Assembly (NCBI GenBank): GCA_002393975.1
Contig: DGSM01000109.1
Location: forward strand, 1 to 31,496
Reading direction: 5' to 3'
DNA from: Clostridiales bacterium UBA4362
Lineage (GTDB): Bacteria; Bacillota; Clostridia; TANB77; CAG-508
DNA length: 31,496 nt
Below the pieces are notes generated by a model. The model saw only the letters and a program-made list of their open reading frames with translations, made no database searches and was not told where the DNA came from. This document shows positions 8,703-17,245 of this stretch, piece by piece (positions within the stretch are counted from its first letter, which is position 1; every line of letters begins with the position of its first letter). The translations under genes were made by a program, and so were the position numbers.

Positions 8703-8792
8703 GAATACCTCCTTGTAGTAAAATAGAACCTTAAAGTTACCTGAAGCATGAGTTTCCAAATTACGGGATAACTCAACCTAATAATAGGTACT

Positions 8793-8834
8793 ATTTATTT
8801 TACAACTTTTTGGCCTAAAATGCAAGTCATTAGT
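8793..8834 (-). promoter_or_regulatory. Possible promoter of the 51-residue protein gene
   Basis: On the minus strand TTGCAT and TAAAAT are separated by exactly 17 bases within this stretch, roughly 100 bases upstream of ATG 8702. Both boxes are one or two bases off consensus. It overlaps the divergent XerC promoter region, so the two would share this 190-base spacer. Confidence 0.3.
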
Positions 8835-8862
8835 TGCTTTTTGCAAATATTATACATATAAT
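8834..8862 (+). promoter_or_regulatory. Promoter of the XerC-like gene
   Basis: TTGCTT (8834-8839), 17-base spacer, TATAAT (8857-8862). Transcription would begin near 8869, which is downstream of the ATG at 8863. This is why the next in-frame ATG at 8893 is taken as the real start. Confidence 0.7.
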
Positions 8863-8892
8863 ATGCGTGAAATTATTGAAAGGTTTTTTAAT

Positions 8893-9885
8893 ATGATTAA
8901 GACTGATGAAAATCCAGAATTATTAAATAAATTTTTAGAATATTGTTTAACATATCAAAGAAAATCTCCTAATAGTGTTGATCAATATAATTGTGATTTA
9001 AATAGATTTTTACGATATATGAAATATCATTTTCATGAAGCAAATGCAGATGAGTTAAATGAAATTCAAATTAAAGATATTGATAGCAAATTTTTAAGTA
9101 AAATAACTCAAGATGATATTCATTCCTTTATTACTTACCTATCTATTGATTGTAAATGTGGGCCTGCTACATGTGCAAGAAAAATATCAACCATAAGAAT
9201 CTTCTTTAAATATCTAACTATTACTACTAATACATTAAAAGAAAATCCAGCTCAAAATTTGGAGACTCCAAAATTGAAAAAAAGTTTACCTAGATATCTT
9301 ACCCTAGAAGATAGTGAAAAACTTCTTAAAATGTCTTCTAATGATGATGAGAACAAAAATAAAGAGCGTGATTATGCAATCATTACTTTGTTTCTAAATT
9401 GTGGTCTTCGTCTATCTGAATTAGTTGGTATTAATATTTCTGATATTCGTTTTGATGAACAAATGATGACTGTTCTAGGAAAAGGTAATAAAGAACGAAC
9501 CATATACTTAAATAAAGCATGTATAGAAGCTATTAATAATTATTTAGAAGTCAGAAATACTATTCAAGGAAAAAAAGATTTCAAAAACTCAAATAATGCC
9601 CTATTTCTTAGCTCATATAGATTAAGGATCAGTAAAAGAACAGTAGAAAATGTTGTAAAAAGAGAGCTAGCTTTAGCTGGATTAGACACAAGTAAATATT
9701 CTACTCATAAATTAAGACATACAGCAGCTACTTTAATGTATAAATATGGGCAAGTTGATATAAGAGCTCTTCAAGAATTATTAGGACACCAAAGTATCTC
9801 AACTACTGAAATATATACGCACTTAGATAATGAAGATGTTAGAAATGCAGTTGAGAGTAATCCATTAGCCAGTTTTAAAGGATAA
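8893..9885 (+). CDS. xerC: Tyrosine recombinase, XerC-like
   Basis: 330 residues from ATG 8893. I prefer this to the in-frame ATG at 8863 because a TATAAT box ends at 8862 and GAAAGG lies 9 bases before 8893. It has an N-terminal SAM-like core-binding domain (about 8-120) and a C-terminal catalytic domain with all key residues: R163 (GLRLSEL), K187 (LGKGNKER), H272 and R275 (HKLRH), H299 (LLGHQ), nucleophile Y308 (TTEIYTH). Xer recombinases resolve chromosome dimers at dif with FtsK; integrases of mobile elements share the fold. The intact catalytic set contrasts with the minus-strand XerD-like protein at 18248-19114. No attachment site or cargo is visible beside it, so a housekeeping XerC role is more likely than an integrase, but the C/D label is not certain. 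Confidence 0.85.
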   Translation: MIKTDENPELLNKFLEYCLTYQRKSPNSVDQYNCDLNRFLRYMKYHFHEANADELNEIQIKDIDSKFLSKITQDDIHSFITYLSIDCKCGPATCARKISTIRIFFKYLTITTNTLKENPAQNLETPKLKKSLPRYLTLEDSEKLLKMSSNDDENKNKERDYAIITLFLNCGLRLSELVGINISDIRFDEQMMTVLGKGNKERTIYLNKACIEAINNYLEVRNTIQGKKDFKNSNNALFLSSYRLRISKRTVENVVKRELALAGLDTSKYSTHKLRHTAATLMYKYGQVDIRALQELLGHQSISTTEIYTHLDNEDVRNAVESNPLASFKG

Positions 9886-9891
9886 AATAAT

Positions 9892-9943
9892 AAGAGATAA
9901 TAAAGTAAATTTTATATGTTTTACTCTATTATCTCTTTTTTTT
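9892..9943 (+). terminator. Bidirectional terminator between convergent genes
   Basis: An 18-base inverted repeat (arms AAGAGATAATAAAGTAAA and TTTACTCTATTATCTCTT, one mismatch) starts seven bases after the XerC stop and runs into nine T on the plus strand. The minus strand also has a T-rich tail, so it may serve the converging mTERF-like operon as well. Confidence 0.88.
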
Positions 9944-10013
9944 ATTAAATAAAAATATTTTTTTATTGGTATTAATAATAATATTTATATCTATATTTAA
10001 TTTTAATATATTC

Positions 10014-10415
10014 TTAATTATCTATAATAGCTGGGTTTGACAATAATAGTTCGCAAATTTCTTCTTGCTCTATCCCCTCTTTTGCTTTTCTATTAACAAA
10101 CTCATCTATTTCATAATCATCTTTTTCTAGTATGTAAGGATATCCTTCAATTAATTCTATAATATCATCGTTAGAGATTCCTATATCATGTAATTTAATT
10201 AAAAGTTTTTGAATATCAGTTTTAATTCTTGTTAAATAAAATGCATCACTAAGTATTATGTCTTTAATAGTTGAATCAGAGCATTTTAAAGTCTTTAATA
10301 TAAGAATCATTTCATCAATATCAATTTCTTCTAAATTTTTAATTGATTCATTTTGCTCAACTAGCTCTTCAAATTCGTTTTCAGTTATTCCTAAATTTTT
10401 CAAACTATCTACCAT
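10014..10415 (-). CDS. Small mTERF-like helical repeat protein
   Basis: 133 residues, all helical, with about three and a half repeats of 34-35 residues. Repeat boundaries fall near residues 24, 58, 93 (GYPYIL) and 128 (SNPAII). Each unit has the form L-x-x-[LI]-G-I/C, a helix, then a proline or alanine turn, the same pattern as the larger protein just upstream. The start ATG at 10415 lies inside the end of that gene (11-base overlap, different frame), so the two are translationally coupled. AGAGGT lies about 8 bases upstream. The product is more acidic than its neighbour. It may be a partner or a split-off C-terminal part of the larger protein. Function unknown; mTERF repeats bind nucleic acids in organelles, but that need not hold here. 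Confidence 0.75.
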   Translation of the reverse strand: MVDSLKNLGITENEFEELVEQNESIKNLEEIDIDEMILILKTLKCSDSTIKDIILSDAFYLTRIKTDIQKLLIKLHDIGISNDDIIELIEGYPYILEKDDYEIDEFVNRKAKEGIEQEEICELLLSNPAIIDN

Positions 10416-11790
10416 TTCTATTTACCTCTGTCTTTTGTTTTTGTTTAAATTCATCATAATTAAATTGTTGTAAAAGATCTTCTTTATTGATTCCATATTT
10501 CTTTTCGAAATTTTTCCATGTAATAAATAAATTTGCATAATGTTCATCATCTATTTGAATTGGTGGCTTTCTGCTTTTGAAGTATTCATATCTTGCATAT
10601 ATAGTAGCCGTACTTGTTATTAAGTTTGTTGGTGATTTAGTAATAATACTTCCTAGTCCTATGCTTCTTAGATATTCTATTTTATCTCTAGTCATTTCAA
10701 TTGAAGAAGTTATTAATGTTGGCGCAGCTTGAGTAATATTAATTACATCTTCTTTACTAAATCCTAGTTTCTCAAGCGCTTGTAATTTAGAATTCATTAA
10801 CTTATTTGTTAAATTCAACAAAGATGCATGACTTACAGTCATCTCCTTAAATGTATCTCTATCAAATCCATATTTTTGCATATTATCAAAGCTGCTATTA
10901 ATTCTTTTAGAAGTTAAATTAAATAGAGTAGGCATGTTTTGTAAGACCTTTATCGCTTGTTTTTTTGAATAGCCAATAGTTTCAAAATAATTAAACTTTT
11001 TCTTTACTGTATTAGGACTTAAGCATAAAAGTGGTGAACTTTTGATAAGCATTTGCTTTATAGCATTTGGTTCAAATCCTAATTCATATAAAGTAGAAAC
11101 TTTTTTTCTAATAGCATTATTATTATAAGTTAAAATAGTAGGACTATCTGAAATCATCTTTACAACTTGTCTTTTATCAAAGCCAAGTGGAATACTTTGA
11201 TTTTCAGAGGTCTGTACTTCTAAATCTTTTATACTTTTAAATTTATTAGGTATTGTACTTATTGAATTAAAACTACTTGGAGCTTTCTTTAAAATCGCTA
11301 AAGCTTGTGTTTTATTAAATCCTAATTTATGAAGATTTCTAAACACCTCATCTAAAGAATCTTTAGAAACTGCAAATAGTTTTGGATCCCTTAATAATAT
11401 TTTCTTTATATCTGCTTCAGAGAATTTTAATCCTTTTAGATAATCAATTACTGGCTGTAACTTATCTTCAATACTATAAGAAAAAATATGTGCACAAGAT
11501 TTGGTCATCTTTTTTATTTCTTTTTCATTAAAGTTATTATCTTTTAAAAACTTAATTCTATCTTCAAACGCTTTCGAATCAAGTGATAGTATTGCTGGAA
11601 TATCTGTTGTCATATGAATAATAGCCTTTTCATCATATCCATTATCATCGAGCCATTTAATACTATTTGAGATTCTGTTTAATAATATGTCATAGTTTTT
11701 ATAAGTACTAAATATGTAACTACTAGTTATTTTATTAATTTGTGAAGGATTAAATCCTTTTCTTAATAAAAATTCTTCTATTTTATCCAT
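10405..11790 (-). CDS. mTERF-like tandem helical repeat protein
   Basis: 461 residues made almost wholly of tandem units about 35 residues long. Each runs: a helix ending in L-x-x-[LI]-G-[FY], a second helix ending in K, then a turn of the S-P-x-[IL]-[LF] type. The turn residues are P65, A100, P136, P171, P217, P253, P287, A322, P357 and P387, giving spacings of 35, 36, 35, 46, 36, 34, 35, 35 and 30. That is the signature of mTERF (mitochondrial transcription termination factor) repeats, a mostly eukaryotic organellar family that binds DNA or RNA along a superhelix. Bacterial examples are uncommon as far as I know. The last 70 residues lose the repeat. It follows prfB by 11 bases in an operon, hinting at a role in gene expression. 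Other short helical solenoids could look alike, but the proline phase favours mTERF. Confidence 0.75.
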   Translation of the reverse strand: MDKIEEFLLRKGFNPSQINKITSSYIFSTYKNYDILLNRISNSIKWLDDNGYDEKAIIHMTTDIPAILSLDSKAFEDRIKFLKDNNFNEKEIKKMTKSCAHIFSYSIEDKLQPVIDYLKGLKFSEADIKKILLRDPKLFAVSKDSLDEVFRNLHKLGFNKTQALAILKKAPSSFNSISTIPNKFKSIKDLEVQTSENQSIPLGFDKRQVVKMISDSPTILTYNNNAIRKKVSTLYELGFEPNAIKQMLIKSSPLLCLSPNTVKKKFNYFETIGYSKKQAIKVLQNMPTLFNLTSKRINSSFDNMQKYGFDRDTFKEMTVSHASLLNLTNKLMNSKLQALEKLGFSKEDVINITQAAPTLITSSIEMTRDKIEYLRSIGLGSIITKSPTNLITSTATIYARYEYFKSRKPPIQIDDEHYANLFITWKNFEKKYGINKEDLLQQFNYDEFKQKQKTEVNRNGR

Positions 11791-11801
11791 TTTTATAACC
11801 C

Positions 11802-12905
11802 TTATCTTGCATTTTGCTTCAAATACGCAAATATAAACCCATTTAAGTCTCCGTCCATTACTCTTTGAACATCTCCAACTTCAAAGTTGGTCCTATGATC
11901 TTTAACCATTGTGTATGGGCAAAAGACATATGATCTAATTTGACTTCCCCATGCTATATCCATTTGAATTCCTTTTAAATCATTTATAGTCGCTTTATTC
12001 TCTTTTTCCTTTATTGCAATTAATTTAGATTCAAGCATTTTTATTGCGTAGTCTTTATTTTGAAATTGGCTTCTTTGTGTTTGGCAAGATACAACTATTC
12101 CTGTTGGAATATGAGTTAGTCTTACTGCAGAGGATGTTTTATTAATATGTTGACCTCCAGCACCACTTGCTCTAAAAACATCCATTTTTATATCATCTGG
12201 ATTAATATCTACTTTTAAAGAATCATCCATTTCTGGAAGAACTTCAATTGAAGCAAATGATGTATGTCTTCTTCCTCCACTATCAAATGGAGAGATTCTA
12301 ACTAATCTATGAACTCCATTTTCTGATTTTAAATATCCATAAGCATATGGGCCTTCTACTAAGAATGAAACAGATTTTGCTCCTGCTTCTTCTCCAGGAT
12401 CAAAGTATAACTCTGTGAATTTAAAACCATTTTGTTCACTCCATCTTGTATACATCCTATATAACATATCAGCCCAATCCATTGCTTCTGTTCCACCAGC
12501 GCCAGGATGAATTGTTACTATTGCATTATTTTTATCATATTTTCCAGATAATAAAGTTGATATTTCAAGATTATCTAATTTTGATTGAGTTTCTTTTATT
12601 GACTTTTCTAATTCATTAGCAATTTCAAGGTCATTTTCTTCTTGTATTAATTCTAAAAATGATTGATTTGTTTCTACTAAAGAACTTACTTCATTAAAAC
12701 TCGAAATCTTTTTCTTTAATTCTGTTATCTCAGATAATACATTAGCTGATGATTCTGGATTGCCCCAAAAGTCTTGTGATTCAGTTAATTTTTCAAGTTC
12801 TGATAATCTGCTTTGTAGCTCATCTAAATGTATTGATTTTTTTAATTCATCAAATCTTGAATTTTGTTCACTATTTAATTTGATTAATTCTTCTAATTCT
12901 ATCAT
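11802..12905 (-). CDS. prfB: Peptide chain release factor 2
   Basis: 367 residues, the normal length. It carries the RF2-type codon-recognition tripeptide SPF (205-207) and the peptidyl-tRNA hydrolysis GGQ (250-252 in SGAGGQHIN). It releases finished peptides at UAA and UGA codons, and its presence argues that UGA is a stop here. Many bacterial prfB genes need a +1 frameshift at an early in-frame UGA; here the frame is unbroken from ATG 12905 through the region where that site normally sits, so no programmed frameshift is used. It lies 6 bases after the YdcF-like gene and 11 bases before the mTERF-like gene. A short GAGG precedes the start. Confidence 0.97.
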   Translation of the reverse strand: MIELEELIKLNSEQNSRFDELKKSIHLDELQSRLSELEKLTESQDFWGNPESSANVLSEITELKKKISSFNEVSSLVETNQSFLELIQEENDLEIANELEKSIKETQSKLDNLEISTLLSGKYDKNNAIVTIHPGAGGTEAMDWADMLYRMYTRWSEQNGFKFTELYFDPGEEAGAKSVSFLVEGPYAYGYLKSENGVHRLVRISPFDSGGRRHTSFASIEVLPEMDDSLKVDINPDDIKMDVFRASGAGGQHINKTSSAVRLTHIPTGIVVSCQTQRSQFQNKDYAIKMLESKLIAIKEKENKATINDLKGIQMDIAWGSQIRSYVFCPYTMVKDHRTNFEVGDVQRVMDGDLNGFIFAYLKQNAR

Positions 12906-12911
12906 ATAACC

Positions 12912-13847
12912 TCATTCTCGATTTATGGTTTCGCCTGTAACTCTCTCTTCTATTTCAGATGCTCTTCTTGGCCCTACCACGCCACTTATATCAATATCAG
13001 CAATATCTCCTTTTCTTGAATAATTAATTATTGCATCACATTCATTCCTAAATTGTTTTGAATAATACTCATGACCCATAAGTGCTTCTTTAGTAAATGG
13101 AACACCTTTATTTACCATTCCTGCAGTAGATGGGCATGCAATAACATCACAATCAGGAAAGTATTTTTTAAATGTTAAACATGCTCTTCTACAATGAAAA
13201 GGTGATGTTATAAGCATTAATCTTTTTGGTTTATCTATACCACAATTTACAACTAAATCATCTATTATATTTCTAGTAAATAAAACATTTTGAATGGTAT
13301 TTACTGAACTAGTCTCTATAAGAGTTACTTGTTGAATATCATCTCTATTTTGTTTATCAATCATTCGATATCCTAATTCTGCTTCTGATTCCTCTAAATA
13401 CTCATGCATTAATTTTCTTCTTTTCTTATAATACTTTTTATAAGTAAAATTAGTATCAGACAAATTGCAAGATGCAGGACTTAAATCTTTTTCAAATATT
13501 TTAGCTAGGGATTTCTTTTGCTTTTTTAAATTTTCATTTAATTTTCTAGTATAATTAAATAATTCTTTATCATCAATAAATTTCTTATCTGGATCAGCTT
13601 TAAATAGCTTATGCCAGCCTAAACCGCCAGTTAAAATAATATATTTTCCATAACCTTTATCATATAATTCAATTAATTTTAGAACTCTTTGTTCAAGTGT
13701 CAAAGGAGTACATCCAAGTAATACTATAAAATCAGGCATATTTGATTCATCTGCATGTTGTTTAGAATAATCTTTAACTCCTGCCATGACTAAATCATAT
13801 ATATCATCTGGAGATAGCTTTTTTATATCCAGTTCAGAAAACTTCAT
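12912..13847 (-). CDS. YdcF/SanA family (DUF218) protein
   Basis: 311 residues. The core starts with a hydrophobic strand and glycine-rich turn (FIVLLGCTPLTLEQRV, about 44-59), then ILTGGLG (about 72-78), a conserved E-x-S-S-x-N-T-x-x-N segment near residue 185, and an LITSPFHCRRA motif. These are the recurrent motifs of DUF218. The family includes E. coli YdcF and ElyC/SanA, linked to envelope integrity, but biochemical function is unresolved. No membrane helix is seen, so this member is probably cytoplasmic. A long charged insert at about 85-165 separates the motifs. AGGAGG precedes ATG 13847. It is the first gene of the operon with prfB and the mTERF-like pair. Confidence 0.8.
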   Translation of the reverse strand: MKFSELDIKKLSPDDIYDLVMAGVKDYSKQHADESNMPDFIVLLGCTPLTLEQRVLKLIELYDKGYGKYIILTGGLGWHKLFKADPDKKFIDDKELFNYTRKLNENLKKQKKSLAKIFEKDLSPASCNLSDTNFTYKKYYKKRRKLMHEYLEESEAELGYRMIDKQNRDDIQQVTLIETSSVNTIQNVLFTRNIIDDLVVNCGIDKPKRLMLITSPFHCRRACLTFKKYFPDCDVIACPSTAGMVNKGVPFTKEALMGHEYYSKQFRNECDAIINYSRKGDIADIDISGVVGPRRASEIEERVTGETINRE

Positions 13848-13866
13848 AAATCCTCCTAATGTTTAT

Positions 13867-13896
13867 ATTATAACATTTTTAGCAAGGCTTTATCAA
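13867..13896 (-). promoter_or_regulatory. Promoter of the YdcF-prfB-mTERF operon
   Basis: On the minus strand TTGATA (13891-13896) and TATAAT (13867-13872) are 18 bases apart, with TGT directly before the -10 (extended -10). ATG 13847 follows 20 bases downstream. Confidence 0.7.
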
Positions 13897-13924
13897 TATA
13901 ACAATTATCAATAAATATTAATAA

Positions 13925-13956
13925 TAAAAAAAGAAGTAGAACTAATTCTACTTCTT
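13925..13956 (-). terminator. Rho-independent terminator of rny
   Basis: An 11-bp perfect stem (AAGAAGTAGAA with TTCTACTTCTT) with a 4-base loop, followed on the minus strand by a T run. It begins 10 bases after the rny stop. Confidence 0.9.
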
Positions 13957-13966
13957 ATATAAATAA

Positions 13967-15529
13967 CTATTTAGCATAATCTACAACTCGTTTTTCACGG
14001 ATTAAATTAACTTTAATTTGTCCTGGATAGTCCATTTCATCTTCAATCTTTTTAGCAATATCGCGAGCCATAATTGTTAATTTATCATCTGATACTTTTT
14101 CAGGTTTAACTATTATTCTAATTTCACGACCAGCTTGGATTGCAAATGATTTATCAACTCCATCAAACGAATTTGCTATTGTTTCAAGGTTTTCTAATCT
14201 CTTAATATATGCTTCTAATGTTTCACGTCTAGCACCTGGTCTAGAAGCGCTAATTGCATCAGCAGCAATAATTAAACAAGCTTCTGGTGTTTGTGGTTCA
14301 ACATCTCCATGGTGTGCTTCAACAGCATTTAATACTCTTGGATTCTCATTAAATTTCTTTAATAAGTTTACACCAATTGAAACGTGAGTACCTTCCATAT
14401 CATGATCTAATGCTTTTCCAATATCATGGAATAAACCAGCTCTTCTTGCTAGTTTAGCATCTAATCCTAATTCCTCAGCCATAACCCTTGCTAAATTTGA
14501 TACTTCAATTGAATGTTTTAGAACATTTTGGCCATAACTTGTTCTATATTTTAATCTTCCTAAAATATTAATAAGTTCTGGATTAATGTTCATTACTCCT
14601 GCTTCCATTGCAGCTCTTTCACCAGCTTCTTTAACAGTTTTTGCAACTTCTTCTTTAGCTGCTTCAACCATCTCTTCAATTTTAGCTGGATGAATTCTTC
14701 CATCATCAATTAATTTTTCCAAAGCTATTTTAGCAACTTCTCTTCTTACAGCATCGAATCCTGAAATAACAATTGCACCAGGAGTATCATCAATAATGAA
14801 ATCAACACCTGTTAGAGTTTCAAGAGATTTGATATTTCTTCCTTCTCTACCTATAATTCTTCCTTTCATTTCATCACTAGGAATTTCAACGATAGAAACA
14901 GTACTTTCTGAAGTTTGGTCTGCTGCACATTTCTGTATAGCATAAGTTATAATATTGCGGGCTTCATCATCAGCTTTCTCTTTAATTTCCTCTTCATGTT
15001 TCTTGATTCTTTCAGCTTTTTCGGCAATTAGAGTTTCATCTAATCTTGCTAATAGCTCTTTTTTAGCCTCTTCTTGAGATAATCTTGCTATTCTCTCCAA
15101 GTTATCTAATTCACTATCTTTTAATTTTTGAATTTCAGCTTGTTGATCTTCTAAAGATTTCTCTCTTTTGTCCAATTCTAGATTTCTTTTTTCTAAGTTA
15201 GAAATTTTATTATCTAGATTTTCTTCTTTTTGGACAAGTCTGTTTTCTTGCTTTTGGATTTCGCTTCTTCTTTCTTTGATCTCATCATCTAAATCAGATT
15301 TTCTTTTAATAATCTCTTCTTTAGCTTTAACTAATTCTTCCTTTTTAGCATTTTCTGCTTCTTTTTTGGCATTATCTAATTTGCTTCTTGCTTCATCTAA
15401 GATTCTTTGTGCTTCTGTTTCTGCATTTTTAATTTTAGATTCAGCAACTTTTTTTCTAAGTATATATCCAACAAATAGAAAAACTACTGCTGAGATTAGA
15501 AAGATAGCGACATAAATTATTGGATTCAT
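13967..15529 (-). CDS. rny: Ribonuclease Y
   Basis: 520 residues, standard length. One N-terminal membrane helix (3-23) is followed by a long charged coiled coil (about 25-200), a KH domain with GRIIGREGRN at 223-232, and an HD phosphohydrolase domain with the metal pair at H368-D369 in LFHDIGK. RNase Y is the membrane-anchored endoribonuclease that starts mRNA decay in many Bacillota. AAGAGGT precedes ATG 15529. It has its own promoter (15605-15633) and terminator, so it is monocistronic. In B. subtilis rny sits next to ymdB; here ymdB is about 12 kb away on the same strand, with recA between them. Confidence 0.97.
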   Translation of the reverse strand: MNPIIYVAIFLISAVVFLFVGYILRKKVAESKIKNAETEAQRILDEARSKLDNAKKEAENAKKEELVKAKEEIIKRKSDLDDEIKERRSEIQKQENRLVQKEENLDNKISNLEKRNLELDKREKSLEDQQAEIQKLKDSELDNLERIARLSQEEAKKELLARLDETLIAEKAERIKKHEEEIKEKADDEARNIITYAIQKCAADQTSESTVSIVEIPSDEMKGRIIGREGRNIKSLETLTGVDFIIDDTPGAIVISGFDAVRREVAKIALEKLIDDGRIHPAKIEEMVEAAKEEVAKTVKEAGERAAMEAGVMNINPELINILGRLKYRTSYGQNVLKHSIEVSNLARVMAEELGLDAKLARRAGLFHDIGKALDHDMEGTHVSIGVNLLKKFNENPRVLNAVEAHHGDVEPQTPEACLIIAADAISASRPGARRETLEAYIKRLENLETIANSFDGVDKSFAIQAGREIRIIVKPEKVSDDKLTIMARDIAKKIEDEMDYPGQIKVNLIREKRVVDYAK

Positions 15530-15604
15530 AATTTAATACCTCTTTCTATTAAGTTTTCAATGTTCAAATATTTATATCTTTAATAAAATATTTTTACATA
15601 TAGT

Positions 15605-15633
15605 ATTTTATAATTTTTTTGTATATATGTCAA
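15605..15633 (-). promoter_or_regulatory. Promoter of rny
   Basis: Minus-strand TTGACA (15628-15633), 17-base spacer, TAAAAT (15605-15610). It gives a leader of about 70 bases before ATG 15529. Confidence 0.8.
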
Positions 15634-15751
15634 GACTACAGCTTTTGTATTAAATCTATTACAATTGAGATTTGATTGTTTATTTGATAGTTTATATGAA
15701 ATTCTATTTCTAAATTATTTAAATTAAGAACAATAATCACAATAATATTAT

Positions 15752-15803
15752 AAAAAAATAAAGAACCAGCCCTATGATGTTTTAACATCATTAGGACTGG
15801 TTC
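15752..15803 (-). terminator. Rho-independent terminator of the lipoprotein gene
   Basis: A long hairpin (outer arms GAACCAG and CTGGTTC at 15763-15803, one wobble and one bulge, 4-base loop) followed on the minus strand by a TTTATTTTTTT tail. It is much stronger and GC-richer than most terminators here. Confidence 0.9.
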
Positions 15804-15804
15804 C

Positions 15805-15815
15805 CGCTACGTGGT
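15805..15815 (+). repeat. 11-bp inverted repeat, left copy
   Basis: CGCTACGTGGT. Its exact reverse complement is at 17255-17265, so the pair brackets the GC-rich lipoprotein gene. Confidence 0.5.
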
Positions 15816-15875
15816 TAAATTAGTTTGCTTGCAATGCTTTACCATTCTGAATTTCGAGCTTGGTTTATAGGAATA

Positions 15876-17198
15876 TTAAGGCCTATAGAGATACATGCCA
15901 TCTTCCTTAGCCGTTGCTCTAGGATCATCAGGTCTGATAATGAATCCAACTCTCTCATCCGGATAGTGTGCAACAGCAACAACACCAGGTAAGATTTCTG
16001 TGCTCTCATTACTATCAAGCCAGTTCAATGTGTATGAATTATATGAAGAATCGATATAATACAACACACCATTGACTTCCTGGTAGTCAACACAGTTCTG
16101 AATGACCTGGTTAGCTCCTGTAGAATCAACTTTCCAGACGGATTGATCAGAAATGTTATAGGCAAGAATCTTCGTTTCAACGATTGCTGATTTTAATTCG
16201 CCAAGCGTAACATCTTTGGAAAAGAACTCATCGGGATCAACATTATATGTGACCTCTGACTGAATGATTTTCCATATACCATCCTGAGGGAGTTCAAATT
16301 CTTGAATAAGTTGACCATAGCGATAATACTGAACCGAATTGCCGTTCATCAAGATTTCCATTCCTCTCTCATCAAATTGGAGATTTGGAGCAAATCTATA
16401 TGCAGCCGGGAAATGGATATTGGCAAGGTACTTGCCATTAAGATCAAAGATATCTCCATTTTCCATTATCTCTACACCCTTGATAGATTTCGGGTCCTCA
16501 CCATATTTGACAGCATCCTGGATTGCAGTGAAAGTATCACTGAAGTTGCCATTCTCAACAGGATAATACTCACCTCTAATGTAAGCAGTAAGCATATTGC
16601 CAGTTTCGACAGGTGAATCAGAATTCTGCCAATCAAGTTCATATTCCCGATATTCCATATCAAGATAGAAAAGCTCCTCAAATTCCTCATCGTAATAATA
16701 GTCAAGATAACCTTCTACTATACATTTGGGTTCAGGAAACATAATATCAAATATATAGAAACTACGATTTTGATGGAAAAGGAATCTGTATTCTCCATCA
16801 TTTACAGCAACAACAGTGCATTGAGACGGGTCAACGACACTATTAGGTTCAAAAGCATATACTTCTTCAACATCTTTATCCCGATCGGGGCCATACTGAT
16901 GCAGAAGAATTGCAATATGCTGGTCGCCATCATCTCTTTCCCCAATTGTCCATCTGCTGATTTCATAATCAGGAATTACAACACTACTAGTGCTTTCTGC
17001 TTCAGGAGTTGCCGTCGCTTCAGAACTTTCTTTAGTTTCGGAACTTTCTGATGCTTCAGATTTAGACGTGCTTTCAACAGTTTCCTGCTGGGTGTCCTCT
17101 GCCTTGGGCTGTTCTGCATTTGCAGGTGCACTGCTGCATCCTGCCATAAGAACAACCAAGCATACGATAGATACGATAATGCTAGTAAACTTCTTCAT
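15876..17198 (-). CDS. Secreted lipoprotein, unknown function
   Basis: 440 residues. The signal peptide (1-20) ends in the lipobox LMAGC with C21 as the lipidated residue. A Ser/Glu/Thr-rich linker follows to about residue 75, and then a globular region of about 365 residues. The globular part has repeated short beta segments with aromatic residues (VLYYIDSSY, MYLYRP at the very end) and may be a beta-propeller like those of DUF5050-type lipoproteins; I cannot confirm this. The gene is clearly GC-richer than the window: 27 of 60 bases in 15901-15960. Its codon choice uses many C- and G-ending codons, unlike its neighbours. It has a private promoter, structured leader and terminator. It is probably acquired horizontally from a GC-richer relative. 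GAGGTG precedes the start. Confidence 0.88.
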   Translation of the reverse strand: MKKFTSIIVSIVCLVVLMAGCSSAPANAEQPKAEDTQQETVESTSKSEASESSETKESSEATATPEAESTSSVVIPDYEISRWTIGERDDGDQHIAILLHQYGPDRDKDVEEVYAFEPNSVVDPSQCTVVAVNDGEYRFLFHQNRSFYIFDIMFPEPKCIVEGYLDYYYDEEFEELFYLDMEYREYELDWQNSDSPVETGNMLTAYIRGEYYPVENGNFSDTFTAIQDAVKYGEDPKSIKGVEIMENGDIFDLNGKYLANIHFPAAYRFAPNLQFDERGMEILMNGNSVQYYRYGQLIQEFELPQDGIWKIIQSEVTYNVDPDEFFSKDVTLGELKSAIVETKILAYNISDQSVWKVDSTGANQVIQNCVDYQEVNGVLYYIDSSYNSYTLNWLDSNESTEILPGVVAVAHYPDERVGFIIRPDDPRATAKEDGMYLYRP

Positions 17199-17245
17199 AA
17201 TTACACCTCACTATCTTATTATAATGCTCTTTCAATGTGCTACAC

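Larger units (their letters stand above)
15530..15875. other. 346-base spacer between rny and the lipoprotein gene
   Basis: Very AT-rich. It holds the rny leader and promoter (15605-15633), a stretch at 15634-15751 in which I see nothing coding, the lipoprotein gene terminator (15752-15803) and, just after its stem, an 11-base sequence repeated in inverse at the other end of the lipoprotein unit. Confidence 0.8.

Noticed and set aside
15168..15515. Open frame on the plus strand opposite the RNase Y coiled coil
   Set aside because: Ser- and Leu-rich composition is the mirror of Lys/Glu-rich codons; no ribosome-binding site and complete overlap with a certain gene.
15634..15751. Possible small RNA or riboswitch between rny and the lipoprotein terminator
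   Set aside because: No conserved structure, stable stem or terminator of its own is visible.
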